From contig JACTNC010000016.1 of assembly GCA_014584295.1 (NCBI GenBank), forward strand, positions 1 to 64,000: a stretch of DNA of 64,000 bases, read 5' to 3'. This stretch comes from Verrucomicrobiota bacterium. Lineage in GTDB: Bacteria > Verrucomicrobiota > Verrucomicrobiia > Opitutales > Opitutaceae. The number at the start of each line of letters is the position of its first letter. The stretch's first letter is position 1. Below the pieces are notes generated by a model. That model saw only the letters and a program-made list of their open reading frames with translations, was not told the origin of the DNA and did no database searches. Made by a program: the position numbers and the translations under genes. Shown here piece by piece: positions 43,930 to 53,222 of this stretch.

Positions 43930-46233
43930 ATGCCTTTCATTTTCCTCCGCCGATCGGCGCACCGCCACAGCGTTCCGTTCCCTGTGCTTGTCGCGCAGCT
44001 CTGCCTGATGCTATTCACCTCGGCGGGTCTATCGGCCGAACCTTTCTCGAAGCAGGTCGAAATAGATTTCTACCGCGATACCACCAGCCGAAACCTCAGG
44101 GGACTCGCCACGCGCTCTGACGGCCGCGTGGTTGCAGGGCCGCTGTTCACCGACCTTACCGGTCCCCCGCTCGCCGACCTGCTGTGGACACTGACACCGG
44201 CAGACAAGGGCAAGTGGTGGGTCGGTTCGGGGCCGCACGGGAAAATCCTAGAGGTGACGCTCGATTCGCACGCGCCAATCTTTTCGAGTCGGGAACTGCT
44301 CCAGCTCAACGACACCAATGTGTTTGCCGTGCTGCGATTGCCCGACGGCAGCCTTCTCGCAGGCACGTCGCCCAAAGGCACGATCCAACTGGCAAACTCA
44401 GGTAAGGTCACTTCAGGCATTTCGCTGCCCGTGGATTCCATCTACGACCTGAAGCTGATTGATTCGAACACGGTACTCGCAGCCACAGGCAATCCGGGGC
44501 GGATCTACCGCATCGATCTGCGGAGATTCAGGAGCGGCGGCATCACCTTGGAAAAGACCACAGGGACAAAGGATCTCGCCGACCGTGGCATCACGTTGTT
44601 TGGCGAGGTGCGCGATCGCAACCTGAGAAAACTTGCGCTGCTCAACGATGGACGTGTTCTGGCAGGCTCCGCACCCAAGGGAAACCTGTATTCATTTTTC
44701 CGTGACGGAGGTCCGCCCGTCATGATCCTCGAGAATCGCGACGCGGAAGTCACCGACCTGCTCGTCACCCCCAGTGACGACATCTACGCAGCCGTGGTGT
44801 TTTCTCAATCAAACACCGCCTCGACCCGGATCAATCGTCCCGTTGTCACACCCAAGACTTCACCTGAAAAGGAGGCCACCTCAGGTCCGCCCTCCTCTCC
44901 GGACACACCCTTGGAACGGTTCACCGGACGCAGCTCCATCATCTGGATTCCGCATGGCGATGGATTTCCTGAAACCCTCGTTTCACGGAGTGGTGCTGCT
45001 TTCTATCAGATAGCGCTGCGAGGCGAGCAACTCCTGATCGCCAGCGGCGAGCAGGGTGACTTTCTTGGCTACGACCTCAGGCAGCGGCGCTCGCTCACAT
45101 TCCCAGGCAGCGTGTCCGCCCAGCTGAACGGACTCGCCGCAATCGATTCCGGCCGTTTTCTCGCATTGCGCAACAATGCTCCCGGACTCGCGTTGATCGA
45201 TTTCGATGCCTCAGGCCCCCGCGAACTGGAGACCCGCCGCCTCGATCTGGGCGCGCCCTCGCGCTTGGGAGCCCTGCGCTTCAACCGCCTTCGGAATCTC
45301 GGGGATTCCTCAATTGACCTCTCGCTCCGCACGAATTTCGGCAGTGATGACGTTGAGGGATGGACTCCCTGGACCAAACTCATCTCGAACGATGGTGGCT
45401 GGCAGGCGAAATCTTCGCTCAGGGGCCGCTATTTCCGTCTCAAGCTGACGCTCCCGGCGAGCAGTCCGGCATCTCTCGAGATGGACAAAGCCACCCTCTA
45501 TGGGCTTCCCCAGAACCGTCGCCCCACCCTGACAGATTTCAGGCTCTTCGCCGCAAACTTCGGCCTGCTGCCCGCTCCGGATCCGGTCACTCCAGCATCC
45601 ATCACGCTCGGACAGGTGATCAACCAGAGCAAGGACAGCTCCGACGACAAACGTCGCAGCTCGCTGCTCGCATCCGCTGTTGTCCCTAGCCCGGGCATGC
45701 AGATCGCCTACTGGACGCTGAATGATGCCGATGGCGACAAACTCAGCGCGACCTTTTCGTTGCGCCGGGATGGCGACAACCATTGGACCGATGTCGCTAT
45801 GAAGGTCGATACGCCGTATACGCAGTTCGACACGTCGCACCTCGAAGATGGGATCTATTTCACCCGGCTTGTGGTTGACGAAGAGTCTCCGCGTCCCGTC
45901 ACTGAACGGCTTTCGACGACGTTCGAGACGGACGACCTCGTCATTGACCGCACGCCCCCGGAAGTGTTGTCCGCAAGCGCGGTACGCGTGGGTGACAACG
46001 TGATCGTCACCGTCCGCGGGCGTGACAAACTTTCTCTCCTCGAAGGCGTGGAGCTGCGCTTCAACAATGGACTGGTGCAGACAGTTGAGCAGCCTGCGGA
46101 TGGAATCCGCGATGGTCGGGAAGAAACCTTTGTCCTTGAGATCCCAATGTCCCGGCTTGCACCGGCGACCAACGTCGAGGCTGTCCTCTACGACAGCGTT
46201 GGAAACAGTACCGCCCGACGTCTGGTGTGGTAG
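43930..46233 (+). CDS. Secreted beta-propeller protein of unknown function
   Basis: The 767-residue protein has a signal peptide (VLVAQLCLMLFTSAGLSAEP). Residues ~40-450 contain propeller-like blades of about 45 residues with recurring patterns such as ADKGKWWVGSGPHGKILEV, LPDGSLLAGTSPKGTIQL, NTVLAATGNPGRIYRIDL and NDGRVLAGSAPKGNLYSF. After a Pro/Ser-rich linker near 300-320, blades resume. The C-terminal ~200 residues look like fibronectin/Ig-type beta domains (AYWTLNDADGDKLSATFSLR, IDRTPPEVLSASAVRVGDN). No catalytic motif is seen. Its place 20 bp after the S55-like gene suggests that the two work together in the envelope; the propeller could be substrate, partner or scaffold. It converges with the Xer gene 15 bp away. 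Confidence 0.65.
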   Translation: MPFIFLRRSAHRHSVPFPVLVAQLCLMLFTSAGLSAEPFSKQVEIDFYRDTTSRNLRGLATRSDGRVVAGPLFTDLTGPPLADLLWTLTPADKGKWWVGSGPHGKILEVTLDSHAPIFSSRELLQLNDTNVFAVLRLPDGSLLAGTSPKGTIQLANSGKVTSGISLPVDSIYDLKLIDSNTVLAATGNPGRIYRIDLRRFRSGGITLEKTTGTKDLADRGITLFGEVRDRNLRKLALLNDGRVLAGSAPKGNLYSFFRDGGPPVMILENRDAEVTDLLVTPSDDIYAAVVFSQSNTASTRINRPVVTPKTSPEKEATSGPPSSPDTPLERFTGRSSIIWIPHGDGFPETLVSRSGAAFYQIALRGEQLLIASGEQGDFLGYDLRQRRSLTFPGSVSAQLNGLAAIDSGRFLALRNNAPGLALIDFDASGPRELETRRLDLGAPSRLGALRFNRLRNLGDSSIDLSLRTNFGSDDVEGWTPWTKLISNDGGWQAKSSLRGRYFRLKLTLPASSPASLEMDKATLYGLPQNRRPTLTDFRLFAANFGLLPAPDPVTPASITLGQVINQSKDSSDDKRRSSLLASAVVPSPGMQIAYWTLNDADGDKLSATFSLRRDGDNHWTDVAMKVDTPYTQFDTSHLEDGIYFTRLVVDEESPRPVTERLSTTFETDDLVIDRTPPEVLSASAVRVGDNVIVTVRGRDKLSLLEGVELRFNNGLVQTVEQPADGIRDGREETFVLEIPMSRLAPATNVEAVLYDSVGNSTARRLVW

Positions 46234-46248
46234 ATCGCGGAAAATATC

Positions 46249-47205
46249 CTACGCGCGGGGATGCGCCCGCGCGTACACTTCCTTCAGGCGGGCAGCGGTG
46301 ACATGCGTGTAAATTTGCGTGGTGCCTAGCCGCGCATGGCCTAGCAATTCCTGCACGAGTCGAAGATCCGCGCCTGCATTCAGCAGATGGGTGGCATAGC
46401 TGTGACGCAGCTTGTGAGGTGTCAGGTCCAGCGGCAGATCAGCAAGGACAAGGTACCTCTTCAGCAGCAATTGCACGGAGCGTGTGGACAGTCGTTCATG
46501 ATTCCGATTGACGAGAACCGGACTGTCATGCGCCACGGACGCCGCGTACTCGGCGCGCCATTTCCTGAGGACCCCGAGCGCAATTTCGCCCAAGGGGCAA
46601 AGCCTCTGCTTCCGTCCTTTTCCCGTCACGCGCGCCACGCCCGCCTCTTGATCCACCTCGCCGTAGTTGAGCGCAACGGCCTCGCTGACCCGCAATCCCG
46701 CGCCGTAGAGCAACTCCATCGCCAAACGGTCCCGCCATGCCGAAAAGGCGTCGATCGATTCGTTTTCAAGCAGGCGTTGAGGTCCCTGCAGCAACCGCAC
46801 CATCTGTTGTTCAGTGAGGAATTGAGGGAGGCGTCTTTCGAGTTTCGGCAGCGCCACGCCCGCAAACGGATTGTTCTGGAGCACGCCCTGCCGCCGCCAG
46901 AAATTCATCAAGGCCCGAAGGCCGGACACGTGGTTGTGGAGCGTGCGCCTGTCAAATCGCCGTTGTCCCTCAATGACGAAGTCCCGCGCCGCCCTTGGCG
47001 TCATTCTCTCGACGCCGTCGTTCCACACGCTGGTCGATTTCGCCCAACGATAGAAGTCGTCGAAGGCCTGCCGGTAGTTGCGCACCGTGTAGCGCGAGTA
47101 GCGGCGCTCATGGGCAAGAAACTCCCCGAAAGGAACCCACCAACGGGACAGCACCTCCTGCGGCGGTTCAGGCAAAGGCCGGCGAGTGGATGCGGGCTTC
47201 GACAT
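46249..47205 (-). CDS. Tyrosine recombinase of XerC/XerD type
   Basis: Xer recombinases resolve chromosome dimers at dif. The 318-residue protein has the N-terminal SAM-like domain (RRYSRYTVRNYRQAFDDFYR) and the full catalytic set: Arg 172 (GAGLRVSEAVAL), Lys 196 (VTGKGRKQRLCP), His 264 and Arg 267 (TPHKLRHSYATHLL), His 290 (LLGHARLGTTQIY) and the nucleophile Tyr 299. Size and lack of phage context favour a housekeeping Xer protein, but XerC and XerD cannot be separated here. Its start overlaps mazG by 38 bp, suggesting coupled translation. Confidence 0.92.
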   Translation of the reverse strand: MSKPASTRRPLPEPPQEVLSRWWVPFGEFLAHERRYSRYTVRNYRQAFDDFYRWAKSTSVWNDGVERMTPRAARDFVIEGQRRFDRRTLHNHVSGLRALMNFWRRQGVLQNNPFAGVALPKLERRLPQFLTEQQMVRLLQGPQRLLENESIDAFSAWRDRLAMELLYGAGLRVSEAVALNYGEVDQEAGVARVTGKGRKQRLCPLGEIALGVLRKWRAEYAASVAHDSPVLVNRNHERLSTRSVQLLLKRYLVLADLPLDLTPHKLRHSYATHLLNAGADLRLVQELLGHARLGTTQIYTHVTAARLKEVYARAHPRA

Positions 47206-47845
47206 CGCGCATTACACGGGTTGCATGCAGCCTGAGTGCCCCTTCAGGATCAAGGCCTCGCGCACGAGCCGCGGCCACCAGCTCAAACAGGCGCCTTCCC
47301 AAGGTGTCCTCATCGAGTTCGGATTCGAGGCGCCTGACCACCTCCACATCCACCGTCCCCGCGACAGGCAGTTTTTTCTTCTCGATCTGCTTCCACACCG
47401 CCTCGGCAAACATCAGCGCAGGCAGTCGCGCCGGCATGTCCTTGAAGACACTCTTCCCTTTCGAAGCCTTGCCGGCGTTCTCCTGGGCCTTGATCTCCTC
47501 CCATTTCACAATCACGTCCGATGCCGTGCCCAGCCGGCCGCTGTCACCAAACACATGCGGATGCCGGCGTATCAGCTTCTCGTTCACTTCGCGCGCAACA
47601 TCCTCAAGCGTGAAATCTCCGCGCTCCTCCGCCAACTGCGCGTGAAAGACAACCTGGATGAGCACGTCTCCCAGTTCCTCCCGCATATGGGGCATGTCGA
47701 GGCAGTCAATCGTCTCGATCAATTCGCTCACCTCATCGATCAGGCATCGCACCAGCGAGGCGTGGGTTTGCTCCTGATCCCAGGGGCAGCCACCCGGACC
47801 CCGCAGGCGGGCGATGGTTTGGCGCAGTTCATCCATGGCACTCAT
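47168..47845 (-). CDS. mazG: Nucleoside triphosphate pyrophosphohydrolase MazG
   Basis: MazG hydrolyses (d)NTPs to monophosphates and pyrophosphate, cleaning the nucleotide pool. The 225-residue protein (ATG 47845; GTG 47854 also possible) has the signature LRGPGGCPWDQEQTHASLVR, the metal-binding helix DEVSELIETI and REELGDVLIQVVFHA, and KLIRRHPHVFGD. The C-terminal region (RRLESELDEDTLGRRLFELV) is a diverged second copy, so only the N-terminal domain may be active. It is divergent from trpC; both promoters should lie in 47846-48009. Confidence 0.93.
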   Translation of the reverse strand: MSAMDELRQTIARLRGPGGCPWDQEQTHASLVRCLIDEVSELIETIDCLDMPHMREELGDVLIQVVFHAQLAEERGDFTLEDVAREVNEKLIRRHPHVFGDSGRLGTASDVIVKWEEIKAQENAGKASKGKSVFKDMPARLPALMFAEAVWKQIEKKKLPVAGTVDVEVVRRLESELDEDTLGRRLFELVAAARARGLDPEGALRLHATRVMRDVEARIHSPAFA

Positions 47846-48009
47846 TTCAGGCACAGTTCAGGCAATCCTCATCCAAGAAGCTACGCAAATCGTCCTCAGC
47901 CACGTGCACGAATCGCGTATTCGAAGCCCGGCCGAAACACCGAACGCGGGGAACACCGCCAACTCCGTACTCGTTTTCCCGCCTTCCCTGTGTTTTCTGG
48001 GGAATTTGC

Positions 48010-48810
48010 ATGGCAGACAAACTCACCGAGATCATGGCATGGAAGCGACGCGAAATCGCCCCGGTCATCCGTACGATCACCCTCGCCGAACTGCGCGCGC
48101 TGCACGCCTCAATGCCGCCCGTGCCGTCCTTTGCAGGCGCATTGAAGCGCCCGGACGGCGCGCTCGGTGTCATCGCGGAGATCAAGCGACGCTCCCCTTC
48201 GGCGGGCGACATCGCCGCGAACGTGTCGTCAGTGGAACAGGCGCATCGCTACCGGGCCGCTGGAGCCAGCGCGCTCTCGATCCTGACCGATGAACGCTAT
48301 TTCGGAGGCACCCTCGCGGACCTCGAGTCTGTAACCGAGCACTTCCGCCAGCAGGGTCCGGCCCTGCCCTGTCTTCGCAAGGATTTCATGGTGCACCCCA
48401 TTCAGGTCCTCGAGGCCCGGAAAGCGGGTGCCAGTGCAATTCTGATCATTGTACGGGCGCTTGGAGACGACGAGATCTCCATCCTCTTTGAAGCGGCACA
48501 GGCGGCCGGGCTTGACGCGCTTTTTGAAATCCACACGGAGAGCGAAATCGAGCGGGCCAGCCGCCACGGCGCCAGAATCATCGGCGTGAACAATCGTGAC
48601 CTCGCCGTTTTCAAGACGGATCTCGCCCTAAGCGAGCGATTGATTCCGATGTTTCCCAAAGGGAGCATCGCCGTGAGCGAGAGCGGAATCTTCACCGGCA
48701 ATGACGCCGCGCGAGTCAGGGCTGCCGGAGCCCATGCCATTCTGTGCGGCGAGGCCCTCATGAAGGCAGCCGATCCCTCAGCGGTCATCTCAGCCTTCCG
48801 CGCAAACTGA
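48010..48810 (+). CDS. trpC: Indole-3-glycerol-phosphate synthase
   Basis: This enzyme closes the indole ring in tryptophan synthesis. The 266-residue TIM barrel has the family motifs: VIAEIKRRSPSAG (Glu 57, Lys 59), ALSILTDERYFGG, CLRKDFMVHPIQVLEAR (catalytic Lys 124), DALFEIHTESE and IGVNNRDLAVF. IAVSESGIFTGNDAAR follows near the phosphate site. It is a stand-alone enzyme, not fused to TrpF. Other trp genes are absent from the window. Its TGA overlaps the rsmA ATG by one base (TGATG), so translation of rsmA is probably coupled. Confidence 0.95.
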   Translation: MADKLTEIMAWKRREIAPVIRTITLAELRALHASMPPVPSFAGALKRPDGALGVIAEIKRRSPSAGDIAANVSSVEQAHRYRAAGASALSILTDERYFGGTLADLESVTEHFRQQGPALPCLRKDFMVHPIQVLEARKAGASAILIIVRALGDDEISILFEAAQAAGLDALFEIHTESEIERASRHGARIIGVNNRDLAVFKTDLALSERLIPMFPKGSIAVSESGIFTGNDAARVRAAGAHAILCGEALMKAADPSAVISAFRAN

Positions 48811-49646
48811 TGCCGCTTTCCCCCTCGTCGACCCGGGCACTGCTTGCCCAACTCGCACACTTTCCCCGTAAGGCACTGGGACAGAACTTCCTGGTTGACG
48901 GCAATATCGTCCGAAAATCCCTCGAACTCGCGGAGGTGGCCGCAGGGAATGTGATCGTCGAGATCGGTCCAGGACTGGGCACGCTCACCTCCGCCCTGCT
49001 GGAAGCGGGTACGGAGGTTTGGGCGGTGGAACGCGATCAACGCCTGCATCAGTATCTCGAGGAGACCCTGCTGCCGCGCTTTCCCAACACCCTTCACCTC
49101 ACTCTTGGGGACGCTGTGGAACTGCCGCTGGCGGGGCTGCCACATGAACGCGGCAGCGGGTTCTTCAAGATTGTCGCCAACCTACCCTACGCGATCTCAA
49201 CACCTTGGATGGACGCCGTCCTCAGCGGTCCGCTTCCTCAACGCATGGTCCTTATGCTGCAGCGCGAGGCCGCGGAACGGTATGCGGCAAGTCCTGGCTC
49301 AAAGTCATTTGGGGCGATTTCCATTTTCCTTCAATCCGCCTTCGATGTGGCTCCCGGACATGCGGTGTCCGCCGCCTGCTTCCATCCCCGTCCGGAGGTT
49401 GATTCCTGCCTGCTGCACCTCGTGCGAAAATCCAGGCCCGTCGTCCTTCCACCCGCAAATCGGGACCTCATTCGAGCCCTGTTTCAGCAGAGGCGGAAGC
49501 AGATTGGCTCGATGATCCGAGACAGGGTGCCCGATCGCGGGGACACGTGGTTTGCCATCCTCGCCGAACACGGACTTACTCCGAAGGCACGTGCGGAGGA
49601 AATCCCCGTCCATGTCTGGCAAAATCTTGTGCAACCCCCTGCTTGA
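48810..49646 (+). CDS. rsmA: 16S rRNA dimethyladenosine transferase
   Basis: RsmA (KsgA) dimethylates two adjacent adenines near the 3' end of 16S rRNA. The 278-residue protein starts at ATG 48810, inside the trpC stop, and shows RKALGQNFLVDGNIVRK, the SAM loop VIVEIGPGLGTLTSALL, EVWAVERDQRL and the catalytic IVANLPYAIS. The C-terminal part has FHPRPEVDSCLLHL. The longer reading from 48744 would overlap trpC and is unlikely. Confidence 0.95.
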   Translation: MPLSPSSTRALLAQLAHFPRKALGQNFLVDGNIVRKSLELAEVAAGNVIVEIGPGLGTLTSALLEAGTEVWAVERDQRLHQYLEETLLPRFPNTLHLTLGDAVELPLAGLPHERGSGFFKIVANLPYAISTPWMDAVLSGPLPQRMVLMLQREAAERYAASPGSKSFGAISIFLQSAFDVAPGHAVSAACFHPRPEVDSCLLHLVRKSRPVVLPPANRDLIRALFQQRRKQIGSMIRDRVPDRGDTWFAILAEHGLTPKARAEEIPVHVWQNLVQPPA

Positions 49647-49688
49647 AATCGGGTCACATTCCCACACACTCAGTCCTTTTACAGCAAG

Positions 49689-50348
49689 ATGCGTTCGTTC
49701 CTATTACTCACGCTCGGCCTGATGGGAGTATCGACGCTTTCAGCCCAGGGTGCCTTGGCTGGGCGTATTGAAGGCACTACCTATTTTGCTCCATCCGGCT
49801 CCTATAAGATTGCGATCCTCGTCCTTCCCGAACTCGGCGGAAAGGTAGTGGACACGCCGGATGTCGTGACATTCGAGGACGATTTTAATACCCATGCCAG
49901 CATCGCTTGTTTCAAGATGGATGCAACACAGCGCTGGGAGTTTGAGACGAGGGGGCGCAAGGACTACCTGATCTGGTTTTTCACCGAGTACGTGCAGCGG
50001 GATTTCCAAGAGCGTTTCCCGGGTTCGCGGGTGGAGAGTGCAAAATATATTCCCTCGCTGGAATCCGGCGCCCTGCTTACCTACAATCTCCTTCCGGGGG
50101 GCACCATGTTCCGCAACAGGCCAAGTTACACGGAGACGGACAAGCCGCTCGTCGCCAAACGAGGAAACCTGACCTTGATGCGCGATGGTTTTGTCTACGT
50201 GCTCAGCATCGAGTTGGCGGAACGGGCGCTTCAGCGGCTGAGTTACAGCAAGACTGTAGCCGAGGAGGATGAACTTCTGCGGAAACGCCTTCTGGAACTC
50301 TACGCCCGCATAACCTTCTCGGGCCCGGCCAACGGTTCGCCCAAATAG
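49689..50348 (+). CDS. Secreted protein of unknown function
   Basis: The 219-residue protein has a clear signal peptide (MRSFLLLTLGLMGVSTLSAQ). The mature part is mixed alpha/beta (GRIEGTTYFAPSGSYKIAIL, GGKVVDTPDVVTFEDDFNTH), with an aromatic segment (KDYLIWFFTEYVQRDFQERF) and a charged C-terminal helix (EEDELLRKRLLELYARITF). I do not recognise a family. It lies 42 bp after rsmA and 106 bp before tatA. The overall pattern resembles small periplasmic stress-type proteins, but no function is proposed. Confidence 0.7.
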   Translation: MRSFLLLTLGLMGVSTLSAQGALAGRIEGTTYFAPSGSYKIAILVLPELGGKVVDTPDVVTFEDDFNTHASIACFKMDATQRWEFETRGRKDYLIWFFTEYVQRDFQERFPGSRVESAKYIPSLESGALLTYNLLPGGTMFRNRPSYTETDKPLVAKRGNLTLMRDGFVYVLSIELAERALQRLSYSKTVAEEDELLRKRLLELYARITFSGPANGSPK

Positions 50349-50454
50349 GCGTCCGGGTCATACTCCGCCCATATTTTCTCATCGCAGGGCCTGCCGTCAT
50401 TCTGAAAATGCCCTTTGCCCTTTACAGCGGACGCAGTGGGAGTAACGTCACCGC

Positions 50455-50706
50455 ATGACACTTTCACCGCTCCTGTTCGGTGCGTTCGGCCTCGGGGGAA
50501 TGGAAATACTCCTCATCCTCGCCGTCGTTCTCCTGCTCTTCGGAGCCAAGAAGCTCCCGGAGCTTGCCAAGGGCCTTGGCAAATCAATCAAGGAGTTCAA
50601 GAAGGCTTCAAACGAAGCGGAAGAAGATGACGAGAAGCCTGTCGCGGCAGCAACGTCGGCCGAAGCAAAAAAGGTCGAATCGATCCGCACGCACGGTTCC
50701 AACTAG
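50455..50706 (+). CDS. tatA: Sec-independent protein translocase TatA
   Basis: TatA forms the pore for export of folded proteins with twin-arginine signals. The 83-residue protein has a short N-terminus, a membrane helix ([20 protein letters not shown]), the [14 protein letters not shown] hinge and an amphipathic helix ([19 protein letters not shown]), ending in a charged tail. Size and hinge fit TatA/E rather than TatB. tatB and tatC are not nearby. A strong terminator follows within 35 bp, so the transcript ends here. Confidence 0.93.
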   Translation: MTLSPLLFGAFGLGGMEILLILAVVLLLFGAKKLPELAKGLGKSIKEFKKASNEAEEDDEKPVAAATSAEAKKVESIRTHGSN

Positions 50707-50737
50707 TCGAATACTCCTGCCATCGCAGGCAAGTTTC

Positions 50738-50764
50738 AGGCGCGCACTCAGGCGCGCCTTTTTT
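50738..50764 (+). terminator. Rho-independent terminator after tatA
   Basis: AGGCGCGC at 50738-50745 pairs perfectly with GCGCGCCT at 50752-50759 around the loop ACTCAG, followed by six Ts. This is the clearest intrinsic terminator in the window. Confidence 0.9.
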
Positions 50765-50915
50765 GTACTCTACGCCACATCCCTCCCAAACGAGTCCAAA
50801 TCCACGCCGGAAACATCGCTTGACGTGGCCGCCACGGACCTTGTACCGTCTTCCCTTTAACCAGTTTCTTGCCGCAGCTTAATCCCTGCGCCAGGAGCAC
50901 TCAACACTTCCGAAC

Positions 50916-51095
50916 ATGGCCAACCCGAAACGCAAACAGTCCAAACGCCGCAGCGCAAACCGCCGCGCCGCCAACGCCTTCAAGGCTCCCGAGCTCGCTC
51001 GCGATCCGTCGGACGGTTCTGCGTTCCGTCCGCACCGCGTGAATCCGAAGAACGGCATGTACCGCGGTCGCCAAGTCCTGACGGTCGAAGTCTGA
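50916..51095 (+). CDS. rpmF: 50S ribosomal protein L32
   Basis: This short gene encodes 59 residues: MANPKRKQSKRRSANRRAAN, then FKAPELARDPSDGSAFRPHR, ending NGMYRGRQVLTVEV. The start MA(N/V)PK(R/K)xxSKxRxxxRR is the L32 signature, and the length is normal. The zinc-binding Cys residues of some L32 proteins are absent, so this is the zinc-free type. It is followed 41 bp later by plsX and then fabH, the classic rpmF-plsX-fabH order, which strongly supports the call. It begins after the tatA terminator, so its promoter should lie in 50765-50915. Confidence 0.95.
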   Translation: MANPKRKQSKRRSANRRAANAFKAPELARDPSDGSAFRPHRVNPKNGMYRGRQVLTVEV

Positions 51096-51136
51096 TCTCC
51101 ACTGACGGGCCCGAGCGTTTTCCGCCAGTGCTCGCA

Positions 51137-52198
51137 ATGGATTCCCATTCCGGACAACCGGCCAGAATCGCCATTGACGCGATGGGTGGCGACCTAGGTG
51201 CAGCCGAAGTCGTCCACGCGCTCAAACTCGCGTTTGCGGAGTTTCCTGACCTGAACCCTGTCATCCTCGTTGGCAGGCAGCCCGAGCTTGAATCCCTGTT
51301 AGCCAAGGAAGGACTGCTTGGTCATGAAAAGGTGTCCGTCCGCCATGCGTCCGACGTCATCTCGCCCGATGACGAAGTCATGGCTGCCATCAAGCGAAAG
51401 CGCGATGCCTCCATGCTGCGCGCCATCGAATTGGTGAAGGAGGGTGAGGCTGCATCCGTTGTCAGCACGGGAAACACCAAGATCCTGGTTGCCGCGGGCA
51501 CACTCAAGTTGCGCACGGTCAACGGAATCGAGCGTCCCGCCTTGGCGGCGGTGATCCCGCGGGACGACGGCAATTCAGTCCTGATTGATGCAGGAGCAAA
51601 CCCCGACTGCCGTTACATCCACCTCGTCCACAATGCCATTCTCGGCACCCACTACTGCCGCTTGGAATTGGGGGTTGAACGTCCACGGGTGGGGTTGCTG
51701 ACCATTGGCACCGAGGAGGGCAAGGGGAACAGTCTGATCAATGAAACCCATGAGGCACTCAAGCGTATCGGCGACCTCGTGAACTACGTGGGCCCCATGG
51801 AGGGTTTCCAGATCTTCCTCAATACGGTCGACGTGGTGATCTGCGATGGATTTACGGGCAACATCTGCCTGAAGAGCTGGGAGTCCATGTCCAAGTTCTT
51901 CAGTCGCGAACTCAAGGCGAAGCTTGCGGCAAACCCTGGTCGGAAACTTGGGGCATGCCTTGCCCGGGGCGCTTTCAATGAATTGAGGCACCGCATCCAG
52001 CCCGAGAGGTACGGCGGTGCGCCACTGCTTGGCCTGCGAGGCAGCGTCCTGAAGGCGCACGGATCAGCCAATCGTTTCGCAATCATGAATGCGATACACG
52101 ACGCGAGTGAGTTCATCCGCACGGATTTCAACCGTCACATTGAGGCCGATGTTGCCCGGGCCAATGAAGCCCTGCCGCCACCGGTGGTGCCTGCCTGA
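51137..52198 (+). CDS. plsX: Phosphate acyltransferase PlsX
   Basis: PlsX makes acyl-phosphate from acyl-ACP, the first step of phospholipid synthesis with PlsY. From ATG 51137 the 353-residue protein shows RIAIDAMGGDLGAAEVVHA, DVISPDDEVMAAIKRKRDAS, ASVVSTGNTKILVAAGTL and RVGLLTIGTEEGKGNSL. VICDGFTGNICLKSWESM and RYGGAPLLGLRG follow. All are PlsX family blocks. A GTG at 51128 is an alternative start. fabH follows after 36 bp. Confidence 0.95.
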   Translation: MDSHSGQPARIAIDAMGGDLGAAEVVHALKLAFAEFPDLNPVILVGRQPELESLLAKEGLLGHEKVSVRHASDVISPDDEVMAAIKRKRDASMLRAIELVKEGEAASVVSTGNTKILVAAGTLKLRTVNGIERPALAAVIPRDDGNSVLIDAGANPDCRYIHLVHNAILGTHYCRLELGVERPRVGLLTIGTEEGKGNSLINETHEALKRIGDLVNYVGPMEGFQIFLNTVDVVICDGFTGNICLKSWESMSKFFSRELKAKLAANPGRKLGACLARGAFNELRHRIQPERYGGAPLLGLRGSVLKAHGSANRFAIMNAIHDASEFIRTDFNRHIEADVARANEALPPPVVPA

Positions 52199-52234
52199 GC
52201 GAGGCGCGCTGGCTGATCTTCCTCCTTCGCACGC

Positions 52235-53212
52235 ATGGCTTCGACCTCCATCGCCATTCTTGGTACAGGTGCCTACTCGCCGGAGAAAGTGCTCAGCAAT
52301 GGTGAGCTTTCCCTTTCTGTGGACACTTCCGATGAATGGATCGTCACGCGCACAGGCATTCGTGAAAGGCGCATCGCCGAGGGGACTGAAACCACCGCGG
52401 ACATGGCTGCGGCTGCCGCGGCGAATGCAATCGCGAGCGCGGGCATTTCCGCAGACGATATTGATCTGGTCATCCTGGCTACGCTGACGCCCGACCTGCC
52501 GATGCCCGCAACAGCGTGCCTCGTCCAACAGAAGCTCGGAATTCCCGAAAGCGCTGCCTGCTTTGACCTCAACGCCGCGTGCACGGGCTTCCTCTATGCC
52601 CTGGATACCGCATGGGCCATGCTCGAGTCAGGTCGCTACCGGCATGCCCTGATCGTCGGCGCAGAAAAGCTTTCGACGATGCTCGACTGGAATGACCGGA
52701 CAACCTGTGTGCTTTTTGGTGACGCCGCCGGCGCCGTCGTCCTGGGCCCAGCCCGCAATCCGCATTCGCGGATCCTGAGGTCAAGACTTGCCACCATCCC
52801 GCTTCCCCCTGACCTCCTCTGGGTACCCGGAGGAGGAGCGTCTCCGGCGACTCCCGAGGAGCCCCGTGTCATCCGAATGAAGGGCAAGGAGGTCTTCAAG
52901 GTCGCCGTTCGCGCCATGGAGGACATCGCAAGGGAAATACTGGAACAACATGAGGTCACTGCCGATCAGATCGCCTGCGTGATCCCGCATCAGGCCAACC
53001 TCCGCATCATCGAAGCGATTTCACACTACCTGAAATTGCCGATGGATCGCTTCTTTGTGAATGTCGACCGCTACGGCAATACCTCCTCGGCGTCCATTCC
53101 CCTTGCCCTTCACGAAGCCCTTCAGGAGGGACGCATTCGCTCCGGAGATCTGGTGCTTCTGGTGGCTTTTGGGGCAGGCTTGACCTATGGGGGCGCGCTG
53201 GTTCGCTGGTAA
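52235..53212 (+). CDS. fabH: 3-oxoacyl-ACP synthase III
   Basis: FabH starts fatty-acid synthesis by condensing acetyl-CoA with malonyl-ACP. The 325-residue protein carries the Cys-His-Asn triad: Cys 116 (LNAACTGFLYAL), His 252 (VIPHQANLRIIE) and Asn 282 (RYGNTSSASIPLAL). Substrate-binding segments are SDEWIVTRTGIRERRIA and GDGAG-like FGDAAGAVVL. Length is normal. It follows plsX directly and precedes the BamD-like gene by 10 bp. Confidence 0.95.
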   Translation: MASTSIAILGTGAYSPEKVLSNGELSLSVDTSDEWIVTRTGIRERRIAEGTETTADMAAAAAANAIASAGISADDIDLVILATLTPDLPMPATACLVQQKLGIPESAACFDLNAACTGFLYALDTAWAMLESGRYRHALIVGAEKLSTMLDWNDRTTCVLFGDAAGAVVLGPARNPHSRILRSRLATIPLPPDLLWVPGGGASPATPEEPRVIRMKGKEVFKVAVRAMEDIAREILEQHEVTADQIACVIPHQANLRIIEAISHYLKLPMDRFFVNVDRYGNTSSASIPLALHEALQEGRIRSGDLVLLVAFGAGLTYGGALVRW

Positions 53213-53222
53213 ATCTTTTCTC

